A stretch of DNA of 64,000 nucleotides from Nemophila menziesii. Lineage: Eukaryota > Streptophyta > Magnoliopsida > Boraginales > Hydrophyllaceae. Shown here piece after piece: positions 1-12,379 of the stretch. The notes beneath the pieces were generated by a model, which made no database searches, was not told the DNA's origin, and worked only from the letters and a program-made list of their open reading frames with translations. Position 1 is the first letter of the stretch. Every line of letters starts with the position of its first letter. The translations under genes and the position numbers were made by a program. The stretch spans positions 19,167,499-19,231,498 of the forward strand of contig JARWIR010000016.1 of NCBI GenBank assembly GCA_029959085.1, given 5' to 3'.

Positions 1-19
1 TCTTTACAGTTAGCGATGT

Positions 20-1563
20 TGATGTCTCCCCATTTGTGATGATTTAATATTAAGTGGAGACATCATTTTTAGTGTTTTAGAAGTCTAAATACTCGATTTT
101 CACATGATATATTGCACTTTCCTATTTCTTGTCTTGATTTAATGAATTATTATTTTTAGAGCATATTGGGTTTAATTATTTATTTAGTATGAAGCTTTAA
201 AGATATATATGGAGATTAATTAGATGTCAAGTCAATTCTAAGAGATAAAGGAAAGAAGATCTACATGGAAATTGGAGAAAAGAAAGGAAAAGCTAAGATA
301 TGGAAAGATAAAGTTGACAAATAAATCTGAATTCCAGCACCCACGACCACAAAAGGGCTCATATCTCAATATTGGCTAGTAATTTGGAAGAATGGTCTGA
401 AGAAAAGTTAAATAGATTTCCGAGACGATCAGTTTCGACTATTGGAACGCATCAAACGGATAAGTATTGAAGCAGATATGGCCAAAACAAAACAGCGGCA
501 GATTATTACCTTTTCTATATTTTAGGGTTATGAATTTGAGTTGGGCTTGGAGTCCAAGTTACTTGTCTTCCACTCCAAGAAAACGAATTAGGTCTTCTAA
601 ACACCTATAAATACACCCTTATATATCTTGTAAATCACCCTTGCCTCACATAAATTAGTCCTTAGGGTTTATATCAATGTGTTACATAGAGAGCAAATAG
701 GTGTTTATATCTTTTAGTTTATTTACTTCAGGTATGAACTAATTTTCCCATAGCTTGGGTTGTGCATTATGTATAATCTATGAATTCTATTTTCTTTCTA
801 TCTAAATTACTTTGAAAATTATATGTTTTAATTTGATATTAGTTGCTTACCCATATATTTGTTTATGTGTTTTGAATTATTGTCTATCCTGAACCTAATC
901 ACTTTAGGCTTTCTTAATAGTAGTTAGATGGTCGCCCAGAAGGGGTGTCTAATTATTGAAACACCACATAACGTCTAGTGTATGATATTGGTCCTGGAAA
1001 CACCGATTCTAACTAGATAGTCATTAGGGTTTGTTTTGATCACCATATCACCAATTGAAGGAATTGTACAGCGTAGGGCCTTGGTAGCGCTTGATAACCC
1101 TAAGTTTGGACTGCCTCGTGGTTGTTCCGTAGCCCCCTTAGTCGCTCTCAAGGTCTAAGGTATGGAATTTAGAATCCTGACTAAGTATCTAAGAGCTATT
1201 ATCTCCCTTATTAACTAGAATTTGTTAGAAAGAATTAGAAGGATTAGTGCATACTAGCAAAACCTAAGCTATATCTCTCATTTCATATTCTCTCGTATTT
1301 ATTTTTTTGTCTTCTATTTTAATTAGTTTAATTAATCATCTCCCAATTTATTCATCTTTATTTTCTGTCTTTTAATTAATTAATTGCTACTCGTAACTAT
1401 TTGCTCATTTATGTAACACACTAAGTCCATGAGAACAAATTCAACTTATCATTAAAACTTGCATACGTCCTGTAATACTTGCAGTATCTTGCTAGTCTAG
1501 GGTGAATTGTGCATCATTTATCTATCTTTTATTATATTATTTTATCACACCCTAGGCAACACT
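20..1563 (+). mobile_element. Athila-like Gypsy LTR (copy A)
   Basis: This is a long terminal repeat of the same family as 10851-12379. It opens with TGATGTCTCCC and ends at a tail resembling the family terminus (tatcacaccctaggcaaca). Shared blocks include the stretch around 925-1020 (gtagttagatggtc, aaggggtgtctaattattg, aacgtctagtgt) and the 'cttgcagt' segment near 1480. It is clearly diverged from the 3' LTR downstream, so it is a separate, older copy. Plus-strand gag remnants follow it but no primer-binding site is visible, so the leader was deleted. The right border is uncertain by a few bases. Confidence 0.75.
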
Positions 1564-1569
1564 AGATGT

Positions 1570-2340
1570 TTTATCAAGGTATAGATTGAGGGTAGATAAT
1601 CTTAGAAGAGGAGGAGTTGTGTCCATGGATCCTGCAAAAGCAGCTGAAGGTATGGAACGTATTATGGAAACAAAAAGGATATGGCCACTTTCGCAAGCTC
1701 CTATTACGAATACCAAAGGTACGCTTCGATTAGATAAAGAGACTGCTAATTCAGCTCAATTAATCGCATTACAGAATCAAATCAAGGAGATAAAGCTTGA
1801 GATGCAACAAAGACGTCAGAATTTAGCTGCAACAAATGTAGTGTAAGAAGCACAAGGTTGTCCAAAGTGTGAGGTACCTAATCATACATGGGAAGAGTGC
1901 GAAGGAAATCCAGCATCTGTTTATTTCATATCCAATCGAGGAAATTACCAATTTGGTAGTAGAAACCATCCGGGTATGCAATATTCAAATCCACAGGGGG
2001 CCACAAATCAAGGTAAATATAAACCTCGTCCCCAGAATAACTCTTACCAACCAAGAGGTCAAGGTCTGTATCAAGGAAATTAGAATTTTAATAGACTAGC
2101 TCCTCTACAACAACTTGCGAATGACGCTTGTACCGATACTTTAGCTCAGAATGCTTTACCACAACATCCTCAAGAAGGAGTAGTGGGAGAGAAGAACTTA
2201 AATTATTTTATGGATCTAATGACGAGCAATATTCACTCACAAAATGAGAAGTTAAGAGAACAAGAGGCTTCAATTAAAATCTGTGGAACACAAGTAGAGT
2301 AAATAAGCAAAGTCTTAAAAAATATTATAAGAAAGAGAAT
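1570..2340 (+). pseudogene. Athila-like gag remnant (copy A)
   Basis: This is a broken gag C-terminal half. Near 1625 the translation reads MDPAKAAEGMERIMETKRIWP, which aligns with DPEDAHTIMERFLEIERSWP in the gag at 5933-7580. A zinc-knuckle-like CPKCEVPNHTWEEC lies near 1860-1905. It is followed by a Gln/Asn-rich, glycine-rich segment (near 1930-2080) and a helical segment near 2200-2300, as in plant Gypsy gag. In-frame stops (near 1843, 2081 and 2298) break it. The N-terminal capsid part is missing. The sequence switches to an inverted element near 2340. Confidence 0.7.
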
Positions 2341-3662
2341 TGAAAGCCATCAAAGAAGCACTTTTGTTTATTATGTCTTTAAGTTTGACTCGTTACCTTC
2401 CATGAAGATGGTTTTCAGGCCTTTGCGGTTCTCCTCCGCTTAATCTCGCCTCTTCCTTGATATGAACTTTGTGGTACTTTCTTACCTAACATTTGATTTA
2501 ATCGATCTTTAAAAGGGGATGGGTAATTACCTCGTTTCGCCTTCTTACTTTCACGACGAAACTCATTTCCACCACATGATAGTAGATGATCGTCCTTAAC
2601 GGTATAAGCTTATTTTTAAAATGTGGTGGGTAGGTGATCCTCCTTGCCGATTTACACTCGCGGTGTGGCACCTTGTTTGTATAGCACATATTGATCATTG
2701 TTGGTTAAGGACGTGATTCTTCAGCTCTATTTTCATTCAAGATTCGTAATGGGTGTGGGTGAACTTGTTGTGGCGGAGATTCAACTTCTATTTTATGGTG
2801 AAACTATAATTCTTCAATTGACCCCTCAACCACTTCAGATTCGTCTTCGTCTTCAACCTAATCTTCGACAATTACCTCATCATATTTTTGTTGTGGAATC
2901 TTTCTAATCTCGATCACCTCTTATTCCTTTTTGCATTCTATATCTTGATCATGTGCACGCACCATAGGAATAGCATCTCAGTTTCAACTTCTAGGAATTG
3001 TTTTGGTACTCCTTCTTCCACCTTGCTAACAAGATTCTCAACCACATTGTGGTCTCGATTTATATCCGGCACGGTGGTCATATCACTATCACTAATATTT
3101 TATTGCAACACCTCCTCCTTAACTACTTGTCCCGAATGATCTCTTCCATCCCTTGGGGGAGTGGAATCTTCATAAGACTTGCTATTACTCTGGGCAAAGT
3201 CATGAGATTTATATTTGGAAGCCATTTAGTCTAGCATCTATTCTATTTTGGCACTGTTTTCCTCGCAACCGCGAATGTATTTAGCAAGTGTTTCATTCAA
3301 ATCGGAAAGAGTTATTTGTGGAGGTTGTTGGATGTTCCATCTTTGATCTTGTTGATAGTGATACCATGGTTGTTGATTATTTCCGACCCATTGGTCGTTC
3401 TATCCTTGCTCTTGCGGGTGTTGATAAGGTGGTTGGTAGAAGTTGCTACCCCATTGTTGTTGTCCCGAAGAGTCTTCCCAATAATCAAATGGACCAGGAT
3501 TTGGATAATGTCTTCCATACATCTTTAATCAAATTTCTTGATCATTATCTTGAATAAAGAACCTGTAAAACAAAACAAAAACAAAGACAAGCGTAAAACC
3601 AAAAAATAAAATAAAATAACAATTAAATCACTTATGGATAACACTGTGGTCACACGCTACCG
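2340..3662 (-). pseudogene. Inverted Athila-like gag remnant (copy B)
   Basis: Read on the minus strand away from its LTR, this leader and gag-like region holds Gln/Asn-rich translation such as GPFDYWEDSSGQQQWGSNFY near 3490-3430 and TLSDLNETLAKYIRGCEEN near 3310-3260. This matches the linker that follows the capsid in plant Gypsy gag. Many in-frame stops occur and no pol is left. Its lower boundary, about 2340-2390, abuts the plus-strand gag of copy A, so the element is truncated there. Confidence 0.6.
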
Positions 3663-3680
3663 TCCCTAGCAACGACGCCA
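3663..3680 (-). other. Primer-binding site of copy B
   Basis: On the minus strand this reads TGGCGTCGTTGCTAGGGA and lies 6 bases inside the LTR edge. It resembles the tRNA-Asp-type primer site TGGCGCCGTTGCCGGGGA used by plant Athila elements, with a few substitutions. It fixes the orientation of element B as minus strand. Confidence 0.75.
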
Positions 3681-3686
3681 AAAACT

Positions 3687-5274
3687 TGGTGTCCCCTGGT
3701 GTGTGAAAAAATCACACCCAAAAATGGAGGGACACGAACCGCAAGTGTACAGGTCGTCCAAGTAATAATATGGTATATGGGAATCGATCTCAGGGACGGA
3801 TGGATATGACTTATGATATTATGAAATAAGTGAGGATAATTGTTATATGAAAAGAAAATAAATGATAAAATATTTGTTGGGTTTTGTTTATGAACTAAGA
3901 CGCAAATAATTAAAGTACTAAATTAACGCAAGTATTTAGACGCAAGTAAATAAATGCAAGTAAAGTAAATATGAGTAGACGCAAGAGTGAGAAGGTGTAC
4001 TTGAGTCTCGCAAGGGTTCCACCTAATCAATATCATTAACGTTTCCGTTTAAGGGTAGAATCGGTATTTTGATACTAGTCGGGATTCTAATATCTCCTAG
4101 CCCCCTGTCGGGTGGACCTAGGAGCTATCCTAAAGTACTATAAACCCATGTATGGGTGAATATGTCTCTTCGGATGTGTAGTTGTTACCTCATTGGTTAT
4201 GTAACTAGTCAAGCCTGTCGGTCAGTAACGAACATTACACATTATTTATCTAACTCCGTAATCAAACCCCTCGTCGGATGATCACTTTTGCCGCTAAGTG
4301 AATAGCGCGATTACTAACACCTATTTCTAGTTGTTCCCAAAATAAATAGTATAATAATAATGAAATAAAATCCAATGTAAAATACCCAATTCAATTTAAA
4401 TTATAGAAATCCCAAATTCAAAAACAATTAAGAAATTAATTAGAGTTCATCCTTTTATTGCGATTCTCAAGCACTAATGTATTTAGCTCATAATGTAATT
4501 AAAAATTGAAATAAACATAAATTATTCATATTCAATTACAGAAATAAAATGGGTAACCTAATTAAAGGATTGATTTTTACTGTTGATGGAAGAAATAGGA
4601 TTCTCCAGCTTCAGTTTCTTCTCTCTTTTTGCTTCTGACTTCTCTCTAGCGTTTACTGACTTGTGTAATATGATTTGTGTGTAAAAAATGAAGTCTAAGG
4701 CTTATATATGATGGGTAAATCGGATTGGGCTCTTCTCTGTAAAGGGAATAGGTTAAATGAAATAAAAGCCCAATCCTAATTTGAAATCCCGTAATTGATG
4801 TACAGCTGTTAGTAAAATGGCTGTAACTTTTGCGTCCGAACTCCAAATCACTTCATTACAGTGGCAAAATCTTCCTGACTCAAAGATGCAAATTCCTTAT
4901 TTCACAACTCTGAGGCTGAATCAATAAATAAGTAGCTCAAAAACAGTGATTTGTAACAGCCTTCCAGATTTCGCTCTCCTCTAATAAATTCTTCGAATCA
5001 TCTTTTCTCGTCTTTGACTTCTACGCTCGATATAATACTTTAATTTCCATTTCTCCTCATTGTCTTGGTGCTCCATATAATCCATGGACCTAAGAACTTT
5101 ACACTAAAAATAAACAAATTAACGCACAAAAGCTCTAAAATGCAAATAATACAAAACCAAGGGGAGAAAACGCAATATAACCAAATAAGCTAAAAATTCT
5201 ATCAAATAAGTCAATTAATCACCTAAAATGATGTCTCCTAAGGGCATATAATTAGAACAAAATGGGAGAGATCA
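3687..5274 (-). mobile_element. Athila-like LTR (copy B, inverted)
   Basis: This is a full-length LTR of about 1.59 kb on the minus strand. On that strand it runs from TGATCTCTCCC at 5274 to CACCA at 3687. It shares the family blocks seen in the other LTRs in reverse complement, for example the 'ctaaaatgatgt' motif near 5222. Its outer edge lies directly against a partial LTR in plus orientation (5275-5811), so element B appears to have inserted into, or recombined within, the 5' LTR of element C. Confidence 0.75.
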
Positions 5275-5811
5275 AAGGGCTTGCCTAACTAGATAGTCAT
5301 TAGGGTTTGAGATTTAATCACCGATCATTGCGTAGGGTCCCCTTACCAAAGTCCCCTGGTAATTGTTAGATCTCCTCTTAAGTCTACCCAGAAGGGGGTT
5401 AGGAGGAATATAGAATCCTGACTGTTTCATATAACAGAATTCTCCCTTACACGATTAGAATAAACAAGGCTAGTGGGGATTACTTGCTAGATTTCGAGCT
5501 AAAATCTCATACTATCTTCTTCTATTTATTTATTTTCATGTATTTAATTTATTTAGTTAATTGTTAGAGTCTTAAAAACCAAATAAATATTTCATTAGTC
5601 ATTTATTTCCAGCGTATTATTCTTCTAGCTTTCTTATTTGCACTTTATATTGCATAAGTTCTTCCTAACTTTTGTAGTCTCTGAGAAATGAATCTTGCTT
5701 ATCATCAATACTTGTGTACGACCTATAATACTTGCAGTGAGTAACGTGTTAGACTAGGGTTTTAATTGCATCTTTTATTATCATATTATTATGACGCCCT
5801 AGCCGACACCA
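5275..5811 (+). mobile_element. Truncated 5' LTR of Athila-like element C
   Basis: It is closely similar to the last ~530 bp of the 3' LTR (11850-12379), starting at 'aagggcttgcctaactagat' and ending CGACACCA. The first ~1 kb of the LTR is missing because inverted element B abuts at 5274. A primer-binding site follows at once, so this is the 5' LTR of the element that ends at 12379. Confidence 0.85.
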
Positions 5812-5817
5812 AGTTTT

Positions 5818-5835
5818 TGGCGCCGCTGCCGAGGA
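5818..5835 (+). other. Primer-binding site of element C
   Basis: TGGCGCCGCTGCCGAGGA, 6 bases after the LTR end, is close to the tRNA-Asp-complementary site typical of Athila elements (TGGCGCCGTTGCCGGGGA). It marks the start of the internal region. Confidence 0.85.
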
Positions 5836-5932
5836 CTACATCGTTAGTCCTTGTGCATTTATTTAGTGCTTTTATTTCAGTTAGTTCTATTTTACGCTTT
5901 TATTTTTAGTTTTCTTATTTCAGGTTATTCAG

Positions 5933-7580
5933 ATGGCAAGTACGAGGAAACTTGATCTTTCCATCGCATTCAGAGTGCAACCTAGAGGAATCCGCACTTC
6001 AGAAATACAAGCCACTAAATTTCGGCCTGATCTAGGCATGATAGCGTAGTTTGCGAGTCATGGTAAATTTAGGGTTGTTGCACAACAGGATCCGGTCGTT
6101 ATATTCAGAAATTTATGCAGATCTGTGATGCCTACATCGTTCAAGGTGTCACACGGGAACAGATGTACTACATTCTGTTCCAATTCTTCATAACCGGAAG
6201 TGCAAGCGAGTGGTATGATTACCAACACCCTGATTCAATTCCAGATTAGGAAAAACTCCAAGCCAAATGTCTATATCGATTTTATCCGATTAATAGACGC
6301 TTAAAAGATATGGTGGAGTTAGAACAATTTATGCAAGAAGAAGGGGAAAGTATTGGTGAAGCATGGTTATGTTTTAATGAGAAGAAAGTGAGGTGTCCAT
6401 TCCACGTTGCCTCGCCTAAATATCAATTAACCATGTTCTACGGTGGACTAAACAGCGAGTCCAAGGCAAAGGCAAACATATTAGGAGATGGAAGTTTTGT
6501 GTTATTAGATCCAGAGGATGCTCATACTATCATGGAAAGATTTCTTGAAATTGAAAGAAGTTGGCCGTTAGAATCATAATAAGAAGAAGATACCTTAAAA
6601 TCTCTAAGGACCGAAGAATTAAACCAACGACTTAAGGAATTACAAGAATAATCACGTTTGGAGAGTAGTTCTAGAGCTTAGGTAAATCTAGTACACACAT
6701 TACCTTCATGTCTGGGTTGTAGAGAAAGAAATCATTCATGTGAGAATCGTATACATAATCAAGCTTCGATTTCCTTCGTATCTCATCAAAGAAATCATTA
6801 ATCGAATGGTTATATCATCCTCAAGGGAGTCACGCTAACTATTATTCCCCACATAATCAAAATTGGGTCGCGAACCAAAGTAATTACTATCCAACTCGAC
6901 CTCAAAATTATTATCAACCACAACAAATCTATCAACAAGTCCCAAAGTGTGAAGATTATTATCAAGAACCACATTTATATTCAACACAACAAGCTACACA
7001 TGAGCAACCTTCATCGCAACCTTCAAGTTTTGATCAAAGTCTAGATAAATTTATGAAAGTTCTTGAGGAAAGCATGGAGGTAAATCAATAAAGGTTTCAA
7101 CAACAAGCGGGGGTTATTAAAGATCTCGAGAATACTATATCACAGATGGCGAGTGCAATACAAAGCAGGCCAATAGGGAAACTTCTGAGTGATATTATAA
7201 CTCCTTAAGATGATGCTTGTCATGCAGTTGTATTAAGAAGTGAAAAACAATTACCTCCGCCTAGAGTGGAAGAAACAAAACAACCAAAAGAACCAACCCC
7301 TACTCCCGAAGAGGTGGTTGAAGAAACTGTTACAGATAAAGTCAAAGAGGTAATTGAACTGAAGAGTGTCCCAGAGAAGACACTAGAAAAGAAGAAGAGT
7401 ACAGTGGTCAACAATACACGTCCTCCTCCACCATTCCCATCACGTGTCAAAATAAGAACAATGAAAAAGAATTCAAGAAGTTCCTTGACATGGTAAAAAA
7501 TTAGATATCAACATACCGTTTGGAAGCTCTCAAGAGAATGACAAAATATCTTAAATTCATGAAGGACATTCTTTCTAACA
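5933..7580 (+). pseudogene. Athila-like gag polyprotein remnant (element C)
   Basis: It starts at the ATG at 5933 (MASTRKLDLS). The retrotransposon gag (capsid) domain is recognisable across frame breaks: a 'DAYIVQGVTREQMYYILFQF'-like stretch near 6130-6190, then YRFYPINRRLKDM, QEEGESIGEAW and QLTMFYGGLN (6270-6450), matching the plant form FLxKFFPxxRxxxL...QxxxESLxExWxRF...LQxFYxGL. The Gln-rich linker follows (6830-7030). A protease-proximal segment HAVVLRSEKQLPP at 7220-7260 resembles the Athila 'ITLRSGK' motif. The segment KEFKKFLDM...INIPFG (7470-7530) matches the plant Gypsy 'FxKFLDIFKKLxINIPF' block across a frameshift. Stops and frameshifts are scattered throughout, and the sequence breaks off just before the protease/RT. 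Confidence 0.85.
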
Positions 7581-7589
7581 AATGAAGCT

Positions 7590-7880
7590 TATAAACTGAA
7601 GTATTGATTGGTTTACCTAGGGAGTGTAATGCTATAAGTCAAAGCAAGTTACAACATACACCCAAGAATTCTTGGATGGGACCATTTATGGTTACAAATA
7701 ATAGATCTGATAAGTTTGTCGGAGTGAATGGCAAGGGATTCAAATTTCGTAAAGTAGATATTTATAAGCTCATTCATTGTTGGGGAGGTGATGTTAAGAC
7801 ATAATCACCGAGGTAACACGTCGAACTAAACGACGTTAAACAAAAGTGCTCTTGGGAAACATCCCACAATTTTTATGTTT
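7590..7880 (+). pseudogene. Residual 3' end of Athila-like pol (integrase tail)
   Basis: Directly after the gag remnant, translation gives SWMGPFMVTN, then VNGKGFKFRKV, then VELNDVKQKCSWETSHNF. This resembles the C-terminal tail of Athila integrase (W-x-GPFxV, a 'xVNGQRLK'-type block, and a final ELNDxKxxLLGRQPN-like stretch). Protease, RT, RNase H and the integrase core are absent, so several kilobases were deleted between about 7580 and 7600. Confidence 0.65.
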
Positions 7881-10850
7881 TTATGTAGTTATGTTTTTTT
7901 TCTTTTTAGCTAGTTTATGGGTTTTTGAGTGCATATTGCAGTAATAAGGAAGGTATAAGTGTTTTTTATGTGTAGGTATGCAAGGGTTCGACTTTTGGGT
8001 GAAAAAATGGAATTTTTTCGAAGTTAAAAAGTCCTGGATAGAAGCTTTTTGTGGTACACCACAGGTAATCGCGGAGCACCGCAGCTATCGACAGGAAAAA
8101 AGTCCGAAAATTTTAAACTCGCATAACTTTGCGCTCGGGTATTTTCGAGTCTAAATCGCATATTTTTTCGAGATCTATCCAATTGAGTGGAGAATACCTT
8201 ATTTGTAGGTAAAATAGAAAACGTATTTTTTCAGTGTTATCCAGCACATATCTGCGGTAAACCGCATGTATGGAACCGTCACAACGGTACCAAAATATGG
8301 GTCAAAGCCGAAGCCAACTGCTTTACACCGTGTCGTCAAATGCGACGACGGTACGAGATGACGTCACCTACGGTACACCGCCGAAGCCATCTAGTGCACC
8401 GCATGAGGCGTTTTGAAGAGGAGAATTTGAGTCCTAATGGAATTATTACCTTATAAAAGTTAAACCTAGCCTCTTCCAACCTTCCCAACACGAAATTTGT
8501 AGACCCAAACTCCATTAGAACACTATGAAAGCTTCATCAAACCTCTACCTCACATCAAAATATCACCAAATAACCATAGATTCATATCCAAATTCTTCCC
8601 TACCTTCTTATGAACAAGAATCAACTACCCAATTCAATCCAAAACACCTAGAATCCAAGAAACAAAACCAAAAATTTCAAATCTTCTTCCAAAATTTATG
8701 AAAACCATAACATCCAAGTAAGAGTTCATTACACCCACATAGAGAATCATCATATGTACACCTTTCCTAACCCAAATAACACCTTAATTACCTATAATCG
8801 AAAGGTGTTCAAGAGTGTTTAAACCTTTGAGCTGGGGGTCAAAAGAGATGACGAAAAGAACGAACATATTATTAAGGTAGATGAAGAATCAAAGAAAGGT
8901 ATTAGGTAAGATCAAGAAGATTTCAAGTGAGATTAGTACTAGTTTGGGAACAACTAAAAGGTAAAACAGGTCAAGTAATTAGAGAAGCGCAGACATTGGT
9001 GAAACCAAAGAGAAAATTAGTTACATCTTTCAAGGAGGAAACACCATAACCTCTTCATATCGAAATCCCTATACCCAAGATGAAGCAAAGCTTATAGGAC
9101 GCTATTAGCTATCGTTAAAACAAAGATTCCTGGACAAACACCTTCACATGAGAAAATATTTGAGAACGAAATTGGAGAAGATGAGTAAGAGGTTTCTAGG
9201 GTTGTATGATTGATTGGGATAAATCACAAGAGGAGGTAAGGGAATGCGAAATTGGTGTACTAGAAGTTTACATACAAGAAAATCACTACACCCTATCTTG
9301 GGTATTGATCATGCGGGCAATAGCCTCGAGAGTATGTTTTCTTTCTTCCCTGCCATTTATTTATGTGCAATATTTGTGTTAGTTTAAATTTTATTGCTTT
9401 ATTTAGTATTTTTTGAGTCGTGGGGACACGACTCATTTTTTAGTTAGGGGTGGGGATTCATTGTCCTCATCTTCCTTTTTGTTTTTGCATAAATTTAAAA
9501 TTTTAGGGTTAAAATTGGCATAGAATATGGTGAATGTACCTATTGAGCATGCTCGAATTAAGTCAGTGATAGTAACTAGAATGTTTTTGAACGGCGGCAC
9601 AAATATGTTTAGTATGCATGTATGAAAACAGGGAGTAAAAGATAGGGAAGATTAAAAAGCACTCTGCATGAAGTGTCAAGTTGGAACTTAGGGAGAGTTA
9701 ATTGGCGTGTATAACGTGGGGTTTGAAATCGTTAAAAACCCCCTTATCTATGAATTAATAGTGAAAAAGTAACGAAATTTGGTAGTTAGAAAAGTGAATA
9801 AGGCAGTTCTTCATATTTAAGCCACTTGAAGCCTTTTAGCTTTCTCACTCTTTTTATTTACTTATTATTTATCCGTCTTAGCCCCTCTAAGCCTTTCTAA
9901 AGCCTTTTATTAACCACATTAGAAGCCGTACCCTTAGTTTATAGGACTTATCCATATGACTCACACTCGAATCGCAAAACCTGAGACCCGTTTTTTTAGA
10001 GCTTGAGTTTGGGGTGGTAAGTTTCATCATTGTGAAACATTGGGAATAGGATATTGTAATTGTGATATTATTAATAATGATGACTTTATTATTGTAACCC
10101 TTTGGCGGGGTAAAAGTGAATGAAAAAAGAAGTTATGAAAAGAAAAAATATATTAAAAAGTAGCATGATATCTCACATTAAAAAGAGAGTCATAGCTAAA
10201 TCTCAAAAAGAAAAAAAGAGATATATGAAAAAAAATCGAAAAGATATGGATTGGCAAAGTGGAATTTATTATGTAATCATCATGAAAAGGTTTTACTTGG
10301 GTTATTTGGGGATGCAAAGCAAAGCATCAAAATCGGGTTGAGTGAGAACATCTTCGAGTGAAACTCAAGCTCTAGGGAGATTCGTTGATGGAATATGAGG
10401 AGAGAACCAGAAGCTCACTTTTTATTATCCAAATATACCACACCGTCTCTAAGCCATGTTATAACCATAAAGACCTTAGGATTTCTAGCTACTTGGTGAA
10501 GGAACAAGGGAATAATTAGGGAATAGGTAAGTGGACCATTGGATACTATATTAGGACCCATGATCAACGTATAGCAGTTAACAGGAGCTGAGTTGAAAAA
10601 CTCTTCTTCTGATATTGCGAAATTAATCTGGACTTGAAATTATGGATTCTTGATTAAGTGTATATTAAGATTATGTGTGCATTATATCTTTAGCATTACT
10701 GTACGATAATTTTTAGATATTTTGCTTTAGGATCATTTATTGTTTTCTATTCTTCTTCTTCTGCTTCTTCCTCTTCTATATTTATTGTTGACTACCCTAC
10801 TGTTCTTATCTTTCTTGTATCGGGACGATACAACTTTGAGTTGGGGGTCT
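7880..10850 (+). mobile_element. 3' non-pol region of Athila-like element C
   Basis: This ~3-kb region between the pol tail and the 3' LTR is where Athila elements carry degenerate extra ORFs. Short fragments such as FCGTPQVIAEHRSY near 8050 are visible, but no intact ORF. The block near 9410-9470 (gagtcgtggggacacgactc, then ttaggggtggggattc) recurs at 55465-55520 and inverted at 53900-53960, so all three are the same part of related elements. A purine-rich tract, TTGAGTTGGGGGTCT, ends at 10850 directly before the LTR and is the likely polypurine tract. Confidence 0.7.
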
Positions 10851-12379
10851 TGATGTCTCCCTATTTGTGATACAATGATCTAGGTTGGCAACATCATTTT
10901 AGGTGTATTTGAGTGATTAATTATATATTTTTATTCATATTTTGATATTTTCTTATTTATAGTCTTGATTTGATGATTTATTATTTTTAGAGCATATTTG
11001 GTTTAATTTGTGTGTTGATGTGAAGCTTTAAAGATATATAGAATATAGTTAGATACCAAATCAATTCTAAAGAGATAAGGAAAGAATATATGGAAGAAAT
11101 TAAGAGATAAAAGGAAGTAGAGATATAATAGAAAATAAAAAGTTGTCAAGTAAATCTGAATTTTTGCAGCCATGTCCACTAAAGAGAAGATAACTTAATA
11201 TCGGATGGGAATTCAGAGGAGCAATCTAAAGGAAAAGTGTATATATTTTCAAACCGGCTGTTTCAATATGAATTAGATGAAAATCGGACCAATAATGAAG
11301 AGTTACGACCAAACCTAGACATCAGCAGTTTATCCCTTCTCCTATATTTTAGGAAACGAATTTGAGTTAGATTTTGACTCAAATTACTTGCCTTCTACTC
11401 CAAGATTTAGACCTAGGGTTTGGAAAACCTGTAAATACACCCTCTTATCATTAGAAATACATCATTGGTCATCCTTTAGACCAAGAAGAAGCCTACATCA
11501 AGAGAAGAGAGGATCGAAGGAGTTGGACAACAAATCATGCCTTCCCAATCCTTCAAATTTGTAATTGTTTTCTTTCTCTAGTATTAACTAATTCTATTTT
11601 AGCTTGATATTAGCATATGGTATGAAACCTAGACTTGTTTTACATCTATTTTAATTTGGGATGTTCGCATTTAATTGAAATTAGTGTTTTATTCTTTGAT
11701 TTTATGTGTTTGAATTTATTGTATGTAGTTCTTGCGGTTACAAACGTATAGGATTACCTTAATAGTAGTTAGATGGTCACCCGGAAGGGGTGTCTAATTA
11801 TTGAAACACCGCATAAACGTCTAGTGTGCGGTAGTGATCTGGAAGGGCTTGCCTAACTAGATAGTCATTAGGGCTTGAGATTTAATCACCGATCATTGCG
11901 CAGGGCACCCTTACCCAAGTCCCCTGGTAATTTTTAGGTCGCCGCCTAAGTCCACCCGGAAGGGGGTTAGGAGGAATATAGAATCATGGCTATTGCATAT
12001 CACACAATTCTCCCTTACATGATTAGAATAAACAAGGATAGTGGGCATTACTTGCTAGATATCGAGCTAAACTCTCATACTATCTTCTTCTCTTTATTTA
12101 TTTTCATGTCTTTATTTTATTTAGTTAATTGTAAGAGTCTTAAAAACCAAGCAAATATTTCATTAGTATTTTATTTCCAGCTTATTATTCTTCTAGCTTT
12201 CTTATTTTCACTTTATATTGCATAAGTTCTTCCTAACTTTCGTAGTCTCTGAGGAACGAATCTTACTTATCATTAAAACTTGTATACAACCTGTGATACT
12301 TGCAGTGAGAAACATGTTAGGCTAAGGTGTTAGTTGCATCTTTTATTATCATATTTTTATCACGCCTTAGTCGACACCA
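10851..12379 (+). mobile_element. 3' LTR of Athila-like element C
   Basis: This 1,529-bp LTR begins TGATGTCTCCC just after a polypurine tract and ends CGACACCA. Its last ~530 bp matches the partial 5' LTR at 5275-5811. It includes the 'aaggggtgtctaattattg' and 'aacgtctagtgt' blocks shared by all LTRs in the window. It is the best-preserved reference copy of this LTR family here. Confidence 0.85.

Noticed and set aside
10120..10341. 73-codon Lys-rich ORF in the Athila 3' region
   Set aside because: Composition is dictated by an A-rich stretch and no homology is recognisable. The same region in copy D has no equivalent frame.
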